Shown here piece by piece: positions 40,133-48,835 of a stretch of DNA of 64,000 nt. The first letter of the stretch is position 1. Each line of letters begins with the position of its first letter. Made by a program: the position numbers and the translations under genes. Origin of the DNA: Prochlorococcus sp. AG-436-C14. GTDB taxonomy: Bacteria > Cyanobacteriota > Cyanobacteriia > PCC-6307 > Cyanobiaceae. The stretch spans positions 1-64,000 of the forward strand of contig QCPD01000010.1 in the NCBI GenBank assembly GCA_003209755.1, in the 5' to 3' direction. A model generated the notes under the pieces. It was not told the DNA's origin. It searched no databases and worked only from the letters and a program-made list of their open reading frames with translations.

Positions 40133-40193
40133 AGTGAGAGCCTTTGCTCTCACACTCCTCACACACAAAAATGCCCGACTTGTTCGGGTTTTT
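40133..40193 (+). ncRNA. yfr1: Small regulatory RNA Yfr1
   Basis: All three parts of cyanobacterial Yfr1 are present. A 5' hairpin GTGAGAG/CTCTCAC has loop CCTTTG (40134-40153). The invariant unpaired motif ACTCCTCACAC follows (40154-40164). The terminator hairpin CCCGA/TCGGG is followed by TTTTT (40174-40193). The location between guaB3 and trxA is the known one in Prochlorococcus. In MED4, Yfr1 base-pairs with mRNAs of outer-membrane porin-like proteins through that motif; those targets are not in this window. The 5' end is predicted from the upstream TAGAAT. Confidence 0.93.
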
Positions 40194-40273
40194 CTTATTA
40201 AAAGCACACAAATTAATATTCAAACTTCGTTTAAAAATGGCAGCAAAACTTTTTATAAGCAAAATACAATTGT

Positions 40274-40279
40274 TATGAT
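40274..40279 (+). promoter_or_regulatory. Probable -10 element for trxA
   Basis: TATGAT lies 24 bases before the trxA ATG and downstream of the Yfr1 terminator. trxA therefore seems to have its own promoter with a short leader. Confidence 0.4.
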
Positions 40280-40302
40280 TTAGTTCTTAAGACTTCTAAG
40301 GT

Positions 40303-40626
40303 ATGTCCACAGCTTCTGCAGTAACTGATTCCTCTTTCGAACAAGAAGTCCTCCAGAGCGATGTGCCTGTTTTGGTTGATTTTTGGGCACCTTGGTGTGG
40401 ACCATGCAGAATGGTTGCTCCCATTGTTGAAGAGATCTCAAAAGATTTTGATGGCAAAATAAAAGTTTTCAAATTGAACACTGATGAGAACCCTAATGTT
40501 GCTAGTCAGTATGGAATAAGAAGCATACCAACTTTGATGATCTTTAAGGGAGGTCAGAAAGTCGATACTGTTGTTGGAGCAGTCCCTAAAGCCACCCTCT
40601 CTGGAACCATCTCCAAACATCTCTAA
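40303..40626 (+). CDS. trxA: Thioredoxin (m-type)
   Basis: 107 residues, a single complete thioredoxin fold. The redox site WCGPC has Cys at residues 32 and 35 within [20 protein letters not shown]; the cis-proline is in [13 protein letters not shown]. It reduces disulfides in the cytoplasm, including light-regulated enzymes, with electrons from ferredoxin- or NADPH-thioredoxin reductase. It starts at ATG 40303. hisH follows 60 bases later on the same strand. Confidence 0.97.
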   Translation: MSTASAVTDSSFEQEVLQSDVPVLVDFWAPWCGPCRMVAPIVEEISKDFDGKIKVFKLNTDENPNVASQYGIRSIPTLMIFKGGQKVDTVVGAVPKATLSGTISKHL

Positions 40627-40686
40627 TCTCAAATTCTAGAATTTAGATTTTTTGAGCCCAATTCAAATGATTCAAAGGTAAATCTT

Positions 40687-41316
40687 TTGGCAAAAATTGG
40701 ATTAATAGATTATGGAATGGGTAATCTTTTTTCAGTTCAACAAGCATTTAAAAGGGTTAATCAGCCTTTAGAAATTATTTCTGATATCAAAACACTCCAA
40801 TCTTGTGATGCTTTAATTCTTCCAGGAGTTGGTGCTTTTGATCCCGCAATGATGAATTTAAGAGAAACCGATCTAGTACCTTCAATAATTGAGTGGATAA
40901 ATAATGGTAAACCACTTATAGGAATTTGTTTAGGATTACAGCTTTTATTCGAGACTAGTGACGAGGGGACTTCAAAAGGGTTAGGAGTTTTCAAAGGTCA
41001 TATTCGCAGATTACCTCAAGAAAAAAATGAAAGGATTCCACATATTGGTTGGTCTCCAATATATAAAACAAACGAGTGTCCTATTCTAGAAAATTATCCT
41101 GTTACTAATTGGATGTATTTCGTCCATTCATACTCAGCATGTCCTTTAGAACCAACAAACACTGTAGCTACAACAAAATTTGGTAACAGTGATTTCTCAT
41201 CTATGGTCTGGCATAAAAATACTGGTGCCTGTCAGTTTCATCCCGAAAAATCAGGAGTTGCAGGTCAAAAACTTATTTTTAATTGGATAAGTTGGTTGAA
41301 AAAAACTAGATTTTAG
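40687..41316 (+). CDS. hisH: Imidazole glycerol phosphate synthase, glutamine amidotransferase subunit
   Basis: 209 residues from TTG 40687. Supplies ammonia to HisF for imidazole glycerol phosphate and AICAR formation in histidine synthesis. Opening IGLIDYGMGNLFSVQQA, oxyanion strand LPGVGAFDPAMM, nucleophile Cys near residue 81 (IGICLGLQLLFE) and the His/Glu pair in CQFHPEKSG are all present. rsmD begins 1 base after the stop, so they are translationally close. hisF is not in the window. Confidence 0.95.
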   Translation: MAKIGLIDYGMGNLFSVQQAFKRVNQPLEIISDIKTLQSCDALILPGVGAFDPAMMNLRETDLVPSIIEWINNGKPLIGICLGLQLLFETSDEGTSKGLGVFKGHIRRLPQEKNERIPHIGWSPIYKTNECPILENYPVTNWMYFVHSYSACPLEPTNTVATTKFGNSDFSSMVWHKNTGACQFHPEKSGVAGQKLIFNWISWLKKTRF

Positions 41317-41317
41317 C

Positions 41318-41953
41318 TTGAAAGGGAAACTGAAACTAATGTCTGGCAAAAGGATAGAAAGTCCTTTAAGCCAAAAGACGAGACCAACCTCCTCAAAAGT
41401 AAGAGAGGCACTAATAAATATTCTTGGGAACGAACTCAAAGGAGCAAGTTGGCTAGATCTTTGCAGTGGAAGTGGAGCAATGGCTTGTGAGGCTCTTCAA
41501 AAAGGAGTGAAAAGGGTTCTTGCAATTGAGAAAGAGAGGGAAACAGCAAAAACATGCAAAAAAAACCTTATGGATGTATCAAGTACTATGGATCACTCAA
41601 TACACATTAAAGTCATCTGCAATGAATTGATCTCATTTCTCAAAAAGGGTCCAAAAAGTCAAAAAATTGAGTTTATTAATGATTGTCAAATTCCTGAACA
41701 AAAATTTGATTTTGTTTTTCTTGACCCACCATATGAATCTGAATTATATGAAATTTCTCAAGAACTTTTATTGTCTAAACATTGGATTAAAAAATCTTCT
41801 ACTCTGATATGCGAATGCTCGTCAAAATCAATGCCAAGAATACATAATGGGTGGAGATTAAACAAAGAGAAATTTTATGGCAACACCTCTCTTCTTTTTC
41901 TTATTCCCAATCAGGCATTGAACTGCTTCGACGATACTGATTCCATGCACTAA
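41318..41953 (+). CDS. rsmD: 16S rRNA (guanine-N2)-methyltransferase RsmD
   Basis: 211 residues from TTG 41318, 1 base after hisH. It methylates G966 (E. coli numbering) of 16S rRNA. The SAM site is [16 protein letters not shown], and the catalytic/base-binding motif [14 protein letters not shown] (DPPY) is present. The N-terminal [11 protein letters not shown] and [15 protein letters not shown] are typical. The natural end of the fold is about NTSLLFLIP. The last 18 codons run on over the 3' end of petG on the other strand. Confidence 0.93.
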
Positions 41954-42020
41954 CAAAAAGGCCTAATAATGTTATGGGAACTAGTCCAAGAACAATCCCA
42001 CATAGCAGAGGCTCAATCAT
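41901..42020 (-). CDS. petG: Cytochrome b6-f complex subunit V (PetG)
   Basis: A 39-residue protein too short for most gene finders. It reads [20 protein letters not shown], then [19 protein letters not shown]. This is the PetG pattern: one transmembrane helix with an N-terminal acidic residue and a C-terminal QYRR. PetG is needed for cytochrome b6f stability in the thylakoid membrane. The last 53 bases overlap the 3' end of rsmD in antisense. The start codon is at 42020-42018. Confidence 0.95.
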
Positions 42021-42076
42021 TGGCTCGCATTTTTAATGATTACTAGTAACAATTCTTTCATGTCAAAGAGGTTTTA

Positions 42077-42466
42077 GTGAATACTCCGTCATCAAAAGCA
42101 TTAATTAATGAAGAGCAAAAGATTAGCTCTCGGCGAATATTCTTATTAACTACTGTCATTGTTTTCTTCCTAATTCTTTTCTGGAGAATGGGGGACTTCA
42201 AGCAAGATCCTTTCATAACTGAAACTTTATCTATTCAAGGTGAAGCATTATCAGGAAGCAAATTATTCAAAATCAATTGTGTAGGTTGTCATGGGATTTC
42301 AGCTCAAGGGTTTGTAGGGCCCGACCTCCATGAAGCAACTCAAGAGATGAGTGATAAAAAAATTATTAATCAAGTAATTCGAGGGTTGACTCCACCGATG
42401 CCAAGTTTTGAAATTGAACCTCAATCAATGGCTGATCTATTGGCATATATGCATTCACTCAACTAA
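42077..42466 (+). CDS. cytM: Membrane-anchored c-type cytochrome, probably cytochrome cM
   Basis: 129 residues from GTG 42077. An N-terminal transmembrane anchor (residues about 21-37, IFLLTTVIVFFLILFWR) precedes a class I cytochrome c domain. Haem is bound by CVGCH at residues 68-72, and an axial Met is likely in TPPMPSFE. The short domain and anchor fit CytM, a minor cytochrome of oxygenic cyanobacteria implicated in adjusting electron flow or respiration under stress. The symbol is probable rather than certain. It is divergent from petG by 56 bases. Confidence 0.82.
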   Translation: MNTPSSKALINEEQKISSRRIFLLTTVIVFFLILFWRMGDFKQDPFITETLSIQGEALSGSKLFKINCVGCHGISAQGFVGPDLHEATQEMSDKKIINQVIRGLTPPMPSFEIEPQSMADLLAYMHSLN

Positions 42467-42469
42467 ATA

Positions 42470-43207
42470 GTGGCTATAAAAAATACTATAAAAGTAGTAC
42501 TTGTTGAACCAGCAGGACCAATCAATATTGGTAGTGTTGCAAGACTCTGCGAAAACTTTAATGTTCATGAATTAAGACTAGTTTCTCCTAGATGCGATTA
42601 CTTAGCTAAAGAAGCGATAAATATGGCTGTAAGAGGTTTGAAAATATTAGAAAAAGCAAAAGTATATGATGATCTAAATACAGCACTTTCAGACTGTTCA
42701 AGAATTATTGCCACTTGCGGAAGAAAAGAACATGGAGAAATTCCACTTAATTCAAATAAAGATGCTTTGAATTGGGCTCTTAAATCTGAAAGAGAAGAGG
42801 TAATAGCTTTGGTTTTCGGAAGAGAAGACCGTGGTTTGTCTAACGAAGAGCTTCTCAAAGCAAACAAAGTGATTAGTCTTAATACAAATGAGAATTATCC
42901 ATCATTAAATCTTTCACATGCAGTAGCAATTGTTCTTCATCAATTCAATCAACTTAATGAGCTTGATTTATTAAAACCCCATACAAAAATAAATTACCCT
43001 GCGAATTTAATTAAATTAGAAGATTGTATAAATGATGCAGGTAGTCTTTTACTTGAGATTGGTTTCTTAATGAAACATACATATAAAGCCAAAATGACGA
43101 AAATAAAACAATTGCTTTTAAGAGGTGAGATAAAAGATGATGAAGTTGCTCTAATTAGAGGAATAATTAGCCAAGCAAGATGGAAAATTAAAAATAAAAA
43201 TGATTAA
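42470..43207 (+). CDS. TrmH/SpoU-family RNA 2'-O-methyltransferase (TrmJ-like)
   Basis: 245 residues from GTG 42470, 3 bases after the cytM stop. SPOUT methyltransferase. VLVEPAGPINIGSVARLCENF (motif 1 with Asn and Arg), ALVFGREDRGLSNEEL (motif 2) and YPSLNLSHAVAIVLHQF (motif 3) are all clear. The helical C-terminal extension is like TrmJ, which methylates position 32 of some tRNAs; the substrate is inferred from similarity. Confidence 0.9.
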   Translation: MAIKNTIKVVLVEPAGPINIGSVARLCENFNVHELRLVSPRCDYLAKEAINMAVRGLKILEKAKVYDDLNTALSDCSRIIATCGRKEHGEIPLNSNKDALNWALKSEREEVIALVFGREDRGLSNEELLKANKVISLNTNENYPSLNLSHAVAIVLHQFNQLNELDLLKPHTKINYPANLIKLEDCINDAGSLLLEIGFLMKHTYKAKMTKIKQLLLRGEIKDDEVALIRGIISQARWKIKNKND

Positions 43208-43260
43208 TTAAAATAACAAGGTACAATAAATAGCAAAAGTCTATATTCTTTCATTTTAAA

Positions 43261-44334
43261 GTGAAAACTTACCTCAAATTAATAACAAATATATTTTTAA
43301 CGAGCATAGGCTTATCAGTTTTACTTGGTAGTTTTCTAAGATTGGTTGGTCCAATTAATCAAAGCCATAAAATCAATAATAAAATTAATATATCAGGGAA
43401 ATCAAGGAGATCAATTGAAAAAGAATTAAAAACTAGAAAATCCAGCTTATTATCATTTTATAATGATAAATTAGAAAAATTTGAAAGAATAGAAAAATTA
43501 ATTAATAAATGGGAAGAACTTATAATTAAAAATCCAGATCTAGATGTTAGTGCTTTTTTCTTATCATTAGACAATAAAGAATATGCCGAAATAAAATCTG
43601 ATATAAAGCTTTCTGCTGCAAGCAGTATCAAGGTACATATTTTAATTATATTACTTGCAATGATAGAGAGAGGCGAAATATTATGGAATGAAAAGTTAAT
43701 ACTTTCAAGAGATACAATTGGTAGCGGTTCAGGTTGGATGGCATACCAAGAGATTGGTGAGAGTTTCCCTGTTTATGAAGTAGCCTCGGAAATGATTAGA
43801 GTTAGTGACAATACAGCAACTAATTTACTAATAAAACGATTGGGGGGAGTAAATATAGTTAATCAAAAATTCAAAGAAATTGGATTAAAAAACACACAAA
43901 TAAATAACTATCTTCCTGATCTAGACGGAACAAATCTTACTTCAACAAAGGATCTATCTTTAGCAATGGCTCTTGTCGATAATGGTTATCTACTTAATGT
44001 TAGTTCTAGGGACATTTTCAGAGACATAATGCTCAAATCAAAAACAAATACATTAATACCCACGGGCATTTTACGAGGTCTTGGCACAGAAGCTAAAGAC
44101 GCTGACTACCATCTTTCACTGAAAGGGTATTTAGTTCACAACAAAACTGGTGATATTGGAATCGCATATTCGGATACTGCTTTAATTCAAACCCCCCAAA
44201 ATTCAAGGGCATTTGCAAGTTTTATAGTCAAAGGTCCGTTTAACGATCCAAGATCACCTGAATTGATAAGAAATTTATCTGCAGAATTAGTCCCTTTTCT
44301 ATTGCCAAATCAAAAATCAACTAATCAAAATTAG
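43261..44334 (+). CDS. Class A beta-lactamase-fold serine hydrolase
   Basis: 357 residues from GTG 43261. An N-terminal hydrophobic signal or anchor (residues about 7-28) and a basic, Asn-rich spacer precede the domain. Active-site motifs: SSIK (SxxK, in LSAASSIKVHILIIL), SDN in MIRVSDNTATNLLIKRLGG, and KTG in VHNKTGDIGIAYSD. The glutamate of the omega loop is not obvious. Such proteins in free-living cyanobacteria may act on cell-wall peptides rather than antibiotics; resistance should not be assumed. Confidence 0.85.
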   Translation: MKTYLKLITNIFLTSIGLSVLLGSFLRLVGPINQSHKINNKINISGKSRRSIEKELKTRKSSLLSFYNDKLEKFERIEKLINKWEELIIKNPDLDVSAFFLSLDNKEYAEIKSDIKLSAASSIKVHILIILLAMIERGEILWNEKLILSRDTIGSGSGWMAYQEIGESFPVYEVASEMIRVSDNTATNLLIKRLGGVNIVNQKFKEIGLKNTQINNYLPDLDGTNLTSTKDLSLAMALVDNGYLLNVSSRDIFRDIMLKSKTNTLIPTGILRGLGTEAKDADYHLSLKGYLVHNKTGDIGIAYSDTALIQTPQNSRAFASFIVKGPFNDPRSPELIRNLSAELVPFLLPNQKSTNQN

Positions 44335-44444
44335 ATTTTTTACTGAATTAAGTAAAATTTGCTTTTAATTATCATTTTCTTTTTGAACTTAATCAATCCA
44401 AAGTGGCCTGCTTATGAAACAATCTTGTTACCAGTACCAAGAAA

Positions 44445-45533
44445 GTGAGTTCAACTAGAAAACGCAGAGTTTTTCCATTCACTTCAGTGATTGGACAAGA
44501 GGAAATGAAGCTAGCGCTTCTTTTAAACGTTATTGACCCGAGAATTGGCGGTGTAATGATAATGGGTGATAGAGGCACAGGAAAGTCCACGACCATAAGA
44601 GCACTTGCAGATTTATTACCTGCTATTGAAGTCGTTGAAGGAGATCCTTACAACAGCTCTCTTGATGATCCGGACCTTCAAAGCAATGATGTAAGAGAGA
44701 GAATTGACAGTGGTAATGAAATAAAAAAAGGCGAGAAACAAGTACCTATGATTGATCTACCTTTAGGTGCTACTGAGGACAGACTTTGCGGAACTATTGA
44801 TATTGAAAAGGCTCTTAGCGAAGGTGTTAGAGCTTTTGAACCAGGGCTACTGGCTAAAGCAAATAGAGGGTTGCTTTATGTTGATGAAGTCAACTTGCTA
44901 GATGATCACCTTGTTGACGTACTTCTAGACTCAGCAGCCTCAGGCTGGAATACAGTGGAACGTGAAGGAATTTCTGTTCGACATCCTGCAAGGTTTGTAC
45001 TTATTGGTTCAGGGAACCCAGAGGAAGGAGAATTAAGGCCACAGTTACTTGATCGTTTTGGAATGAGTGTGGAAGTAAGAACTGTAAGGGAAGCAAAACT
45101 TCGCGTTCAAGTTGTTGATCAACGTACAGCCTTTGACAATGATCCTGAATCTTTTAGTGATTCGGTTCAGGGGAATCAAGACTCGCTTCAAAAAAAAGTG
45201 GTTGACGCTCAAAATTTACTTAACGAAGTTTCTATTGATGAAGATCTCAGACTAAGGATTTCAGCAGTTTGTGGTGAACTTGATGTTGATGGACTTAGAG
45301 GAGATATTGTTACAAACAGAGCAGCTAGGGCCCTTGCAGCCTTTGAAGGAAGAAAAGAGGTGACCGAAGAAGATATTGCTCGTGTCGTTTCTACCGCTTT
45401 AAGGCACAGACTTAGAAAAGATCCTCTTGAACAAGTTGATTCTGGAGATAGAGTAATAAAAGCTTTTTGCAAAGTATTTGAAAGAAATGAAAGCAATGAT
45501 GTATCGGAATTTGAACTAGCTACAACTAACTAA
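44445..45533 (+). CDS. chlI: Magnesium chelatase ATPase subunit I
   Basis: 362 residues from GTG 44445. AAA+ subunit of the chelatase that inserts Mg2+ into protoporphyrin IX, the first committed step of chlorophyll synthesis. Walker A is MGDRGTGKSTTIRALA, Walker B is GLLYVDEVNLLDDHLVD, and IGSGNPEEGELRPQLLDRFG carries the sensor and arginine finger. The length is normal. ruvC starts on the very next base after the stop, so the two are probably co-transcribed. Confidence 0.97.
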   Translation: MSSTRKRRVFPFTSVIGQEEMKLALLLNVIDPRIGGVMIMGDRGTGKSTTIRALADLLPAIEVVEGDPYNSSLDDPDLQSNDVRERIDSGNEIKKGEKQVPMIDLPLGATEDRLCGTIDIEKALSEGVRAFEPGLLAKANRGLLYVDEVNLLDDHLVDVLLDSAASGWNTVEREGISVRHPARFVLIGSGNPEEGELRPQLLDRFGMSVEVRTVREAKLRVQVVDQRTAFDNDPESFSDSVQGNQDSLQKKVVDAQNLLNEVSIDEDLRLRISAVCGELDVDGLRGDIVTNRAARALAAFEGRKEVTEEDIARVVSTALRHRLRKDPLEQVDSGDRVIKAFCKVFERNESNDVSEFELATTN

Positions 45534-45998
45534 GTGAGAATAATAGGAATAGATCCAGGGCTAGCAAGAGTAGGTTATGGAATTATTGATGAAATAGAAG
45601 GGAAGAAAATAATGCTTGATTGTGGAATTATAGAAACGCAATCAACAGAAAAAGAGGAAAAAAGACTTGTCGAAATTTCAAATGATTTAAGCTCAATAAT
45701 AAATAAATGGGATCCAAGCTCTGCTGCAGTAGAAAAGTTTTTTTTCTACCGCTCTAGTACGACAATTAGCGTCGTTCAAGCTCGTGGAGTAATAATGATG
45801 ACTTTAGGAAAGCACAATCTTCCGATTCAAGAATTCCCACCAATGCAAATTAAACTTGCTGTGACTGGTTATGGACATTCAGATAAAGATGAGGTTTTAA
45901 AATCTGTTATGGATGAACTCAGTATCAGCTCACCGCCAAAGCCTGACGATGCTGCAGATGCATTAGCAATAGCACTTACTGGGATCTATCTTAAATAA
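45534..45998 (+). CDS. ruvC: Holliday junction endonuclease RuvC
   Basis: 154 residues from GTG 45534, directly abutting the chlI stop. Resolves Holliday junctions with RuvAB. The RNase H-like active site is complete: Asp in [14 protein letters not shown], Glu in [12 protein letters not shown], and the Asp pair in [13 protein letters not shown]. Normal length. Confidence 0.95.
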   Translation: MRIIGIDPGLARVGYGIIDEIEGKKIMLDCGIIETQSTEKEEKRLVEISNDLSSIINKWDPSSAAVEKFFFYRSSTTISVVQARGVIMMTLGKHNLPIQEFPPMQIKLAVTGYGHSDKDEVLKSVMDELSISSPPKPDDAADALAIALTGIYLK

Positions 45999-46036
45999 TT
46001 GAATCTATAGTTTAAATATATTAATTCATTAAAGAT

Positions 46037-46624
46037 ATGTCTATTGATATTAAATCAAATAAAGAAATTAAAAGAAAGGAATATAATTTAATACGTAATT
46101 CAAATTCATTATTAATACATGAGAAAATAAAGTTGAATGTCAAGTCAACATTAAAAATACTTCTAAATAAATACCACGTAGAAGGAAAATTTATAGGTAT
46201 TTATTGGCCATTGAAAGGCGAGGTAGATATAAGATTTATTAAAGAAATTAACAATCAAAAAGTTGCTCTACCTTCGAGTTCTAAAAGTAAAGGTTTAAGC
46301 TATCATCATTGGTCAAATAATCAATTAGGAATAGATTCAAACAGTATTCCTGCACCATCACAAGAAAAAGCTATTAGCCCTAATAATATTTCTATCCTAT
46401 TTGTGCCCGCAATAGCAATCGATCAAGAGGGATACAGATTAGGTTACGGGGGAGGATACTTTGATCGTCTTCGACAAAGAGATTTGTGGTTTTCAATACC
46501 ATCATTTGTAGTCATCAGTAATAATTGCATATCTAAAGACCCACTACCTAGAGACAGATGGGACATTCCTTTTAATGGTTGGATTAGCGAACAAGGTCTA
46601 CATCAAATTGAAGCAACTAAATAA
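46037..46624 (+). CDS. 5-formyltetrahydrofolate cyclo-ligase family protein
   Basis: 195 residues. Returns 5-formyl-THF to the active folate pool as 5,10-methenyl-THF using ATP. Features are GIYWPLKGEVDIRFI near residue 55 and the C-terminal signature VPAIAIDQEGYRLGYGGGYFDRL. The basic N-terminus (IKSNKEIKRKEYNLIR) is usual for the family. Another folate gene, folD, is in the window but not linked. Confidence 0.92.
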   Translation: MSIDIKSNKEIKRKEYNLIRNSNSLLIHEKIKLNVKSTLKILLNKYHVEGKFIGIYWPLKGEVDIRFIKEINNQKVALPSSSKSKGLSYHHWSNNQLGIDSNSIPAPSQEKAISPNNISILFVPAIAIDQEGYRLGYGGGYFDRLRQRDLWFSIPSFVVISNNCISKDPLPRDRWDIPFNGWISEQGLHQIEATK

Positions 46625-46666
46625 TTAGTTAGGCTTTAAGATGTATCAATTGCTTGAAATTAAGAG

Positions 46667-47140
46667 GTGACTGAAATCAAAGAAAAATCTTTCATCAATA
46701 CATACGGAAGTGATTCATTAGATAATCTTATAGAGCGTCTACAATCAACTTCAGACCCCAAAAGGCGCTATGAATATATTTTATGGCTCGCCAAAAGCCT
46801 GCCATTGCTAACTGAAGATCTTCACCTAGAAGCTACTAAAGTAAAAGGATGTATTTCAGAAGTATATGTTCTTGGAATTCTTTTGAATGGAAAAATCCAA
46901 TGGAAAGGATATTCAGATGCACTCATAACAAAAGGATTGCTAGCTTTTCTAATTAAAGGTTTGGATGATCTAACACCTTTTGAAGTACTCTCTATAAATG
47001 AAAAATTTATTGAGATGACTGGACTAAGCAAAAGCTTGACGCCATCGAGAGCAAATGGGTTTCTCAACATATTCCTAAAAATGAAAGCTCAAGCAAAAAA
47101 ACTCTCATTACCTAGTTCCGATAATGAAAAAATAGGTTAA
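46667..47140 (+). CDS. sufE: SufE-like cysteine desulfurase activator
   Basis: 157 residues from GTG 46667. Accepts persulfide sulfur from SufS for iron-sulfur cluster assembly. The family pattern is LIERLQSTSDPKRRYEYILWLAK, then the sulfur-accepting Cys in VKGCISEVYV and GKIQWKGYSDALITKGLLAFL, ending with LSKSLTPSRANGFLNI. The suf operon itself is not here. It is followed by hom after 24 bases. Confidence 0.92.
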   Translation: MTEIKEKSFINTYGSDSLDNLIERLQSTSDPKRRYEYILWLAKSLPLLTEDLHLEATKVKGCISEVYVLGILLNGKIQWKGYSDALITKGLLAFLIKGLDDLTPFEVLSINEKFIEMTGLSKSLTPSRANGFLNIFLKMKAQAKKLSLPSSDNEKIG

Positions 47141-47164
47141 AAAAAACTATCGCCCCATAAGAAC

Positions 47165-48481
47165 ATGAAAAAAGTTGGTATTGGTTTACTTGGCCTAGGA
47201 ACTGTTGGACAGGGGGTTGCGAATATTATAAGTAGCCCTAACGACAGACATCCATTGGTTGGAGAACTAGAACTTATCGGAGTCGCAGTAAGGGATCTCC
47301 AAAAGAAAAGAGATATCTCCATCCCAGAATCAATACTTACCACAAACCCAATTGAAATAGTAAATAATCCAAATATTCAAATAGTTGTTGAAGTGATGGG
47401 AGGTATAGAACCAGCAAAATCATTAATTATCCAAGCTATAAGAGCTGGTAAATCTGTTGTAACTGCCAACAAAGCAGTAATTGCAAGACATGGAGAAGAG
47501 ATTTCAAATGAAGCAAAAGCCGCTGGCGTTTATGTCCTTATCGAAGCAGCCGTAGGAGGAGGGATCCCAATAATTGAGCCTCTAAAGCAATCTTTAGGAG
47601 GAAATCAAATAACTAAAGTAAGCGGAATAATAAATGGAACAACTAATTACATACTCTCAAGAATGGATAAAGAAGGAGCTAATTATGCTGATGTTTTAAA
47701 AGATGCTCAAGTGCTTGGATATGCAGAAAGTGATCCAGCAGCTGATGTCGAAGGAGCCGACGCAGCTGACAAAATTGCAATTTTAAGTGGCCTTGCTTTT
47801 GGTGGAGCAATTGATCGAGCAAACATACCAACAACTGGAATAAATCTCCTAGAGGGAATCGATGTTAATTATGCAAGAAAGTTAGGATACGGAATCAAGC
47901 TTTTAGCAATATCTGAAAAGGGCGAAACTCAATCAAAAAAAGAAAATAGTCAACCACTATCTGTCTGGGTTGAGCCAACATTAGTGCCTGAAGATAATCC
48001 ATTAGCAGGAGTAAATGGAGTAAACAATGCAATCCTTGTTGAAGGTAATCCCATTGGCCAAGTAATGTTTTTTGGACCAGGTGCCGGGTCCGGTCCAACT
48101 GCATCAGCTGTTGTTGCAGACATACTTAACATTGCAGGTATTCACTCTATGAGTGAAGACAAAATCTTTAACTTAGATCCACTACTATCAGCAAAAGGTT
48201 GGAGAACTTGTCACATAGCAGAAAAGAAAAAAATAACTAAGAGGAATTACATACGACTTATTGCCGAAGATAGTCCAGGAGTAATTGGAGAAATAGGGAC
48301 TGTTTTTGGAAAGAAAAAAATATCTATTGAATCAATTGTGCAGTTTGATGCCACAGATAAAGAGGCTGAGATAGTAGTTATTACACACAAAATCAATCAA
48401 GGGCAACTTGAAGAGGCTCTTTTAGATATAGAAAACTTGTCAAAAGTTAAGAGAATTGCCGCAACAATGGGTTGCCTTTAG
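47165..48481 (+). CDS. hom: Homoserine dehydrogenase
   Basis: 438 residues, ATG 47165. Reduces aspartate semialdehyde to homoserine for threonine and methionine synthesis. NAD(P) site GIGLLGLGTVGQGVANI, catalytic region VTANKAVIARHG, GIINGTTNYILSRM, YAESDPAADVEGADAADK. The C-terminal ACT domain (IRLIAEDSPGVIGEIGTVFG) should sense threonine. No aspartokinase fusion. Confidence 0.95.
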   Translation: MKKVGIGLLGLGTVGQGVANIISSPNDRHPLVGELELIGVAVRDLQKKRDISIPESILTTNPIEIVNNPNIQIVVEVMGGIEPAKSLIIQAIRAGKSVVTANKAVIARHGEEISNEAKAAGVYVLIEAAVGGGIPIIEPLKQSLGGNQITKVSGIINGTTNYILSRMDKEGANYADVLKDAQVLGYAESDPAADVEGADAADKIAILSGLAFGGAIDRANIPTTGINLLEGIDVNYARKLGYGIKLLAISEKGETQSKKENSQPLSVWVEPTLVPEDNPLAGVNGVNNAILVEGNPIGQVMFFGPGAGSGPTASAVVADILNIAGIHSMSEDKIFNLDPLLSAKGWRTCHIAEKKKITKRNYIRLIAEDSPGVIGEIGTVFGKKKISIESIVQFDATDKEAEIVVITHKINQGQLEEALLDIENLSKVKRIAATMGCL

Positions 48482-48573
48482 CTAACGAAAACTAGTCAAA
48501 TCTGAATTAAGTTGCTAATTATATAAATATAACAAAGGAAATTTTATCTTAAATTTCTTTTCGGAAACAAACC

Positions 48574-48792
48574 ATGAAAACATCCAAAAACGTAATTGAG
48601 AAAGCAAGAAAAGAAACAGAAAAAAATATTAATCAAGGAGATTGTGTTTATCTAAAAAATCAAGAAGAGCTGTTTCAAGTATTAGGAATAGATAATGCTT
48701 ATGAAAAATGTTGGGTTAGAGAATGGCCACTTAATCCCAATGGATCACCAGTTTTCGAAATATCAATTAAACAAGTATTCAGTAATCAATAA
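48574..48792 (+). CDS. Hypothetical small conserved-type protein
   Basis: 72 residues, ATG 48574, 93 bases after hom. A lysine-rich helical start (NVIEKARKETEKNI) is followed by a small beta domain: GDCVYLKNQEELFQVLGID, then CWVREWPLNPNGSPVFEISI. No membrane segment. It resembles short cyanobacterial proteins of unknown role; no domain name can be given safely. Confidence 0.7.
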   Translation: MKTSKNVIEKARKETEKNINQGDCVYLKNQEELFQVLGIDNAYEKCWVREWPLNPNGSPVFEISIKQVFSNQ

Positions 48793-48835
48793 AACTTTTT
48801 GCTCAAGAATAGATCATTATAGAATTTCACACTAA

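Noticed and set aside
43261..44334. Antibiotic-resistance beta-lactamase
   Set aside because: The fold motifs are present, but similar proteins in free-living cyanobacteria are housekeeping-type; no mobile element or resistance context is seen.
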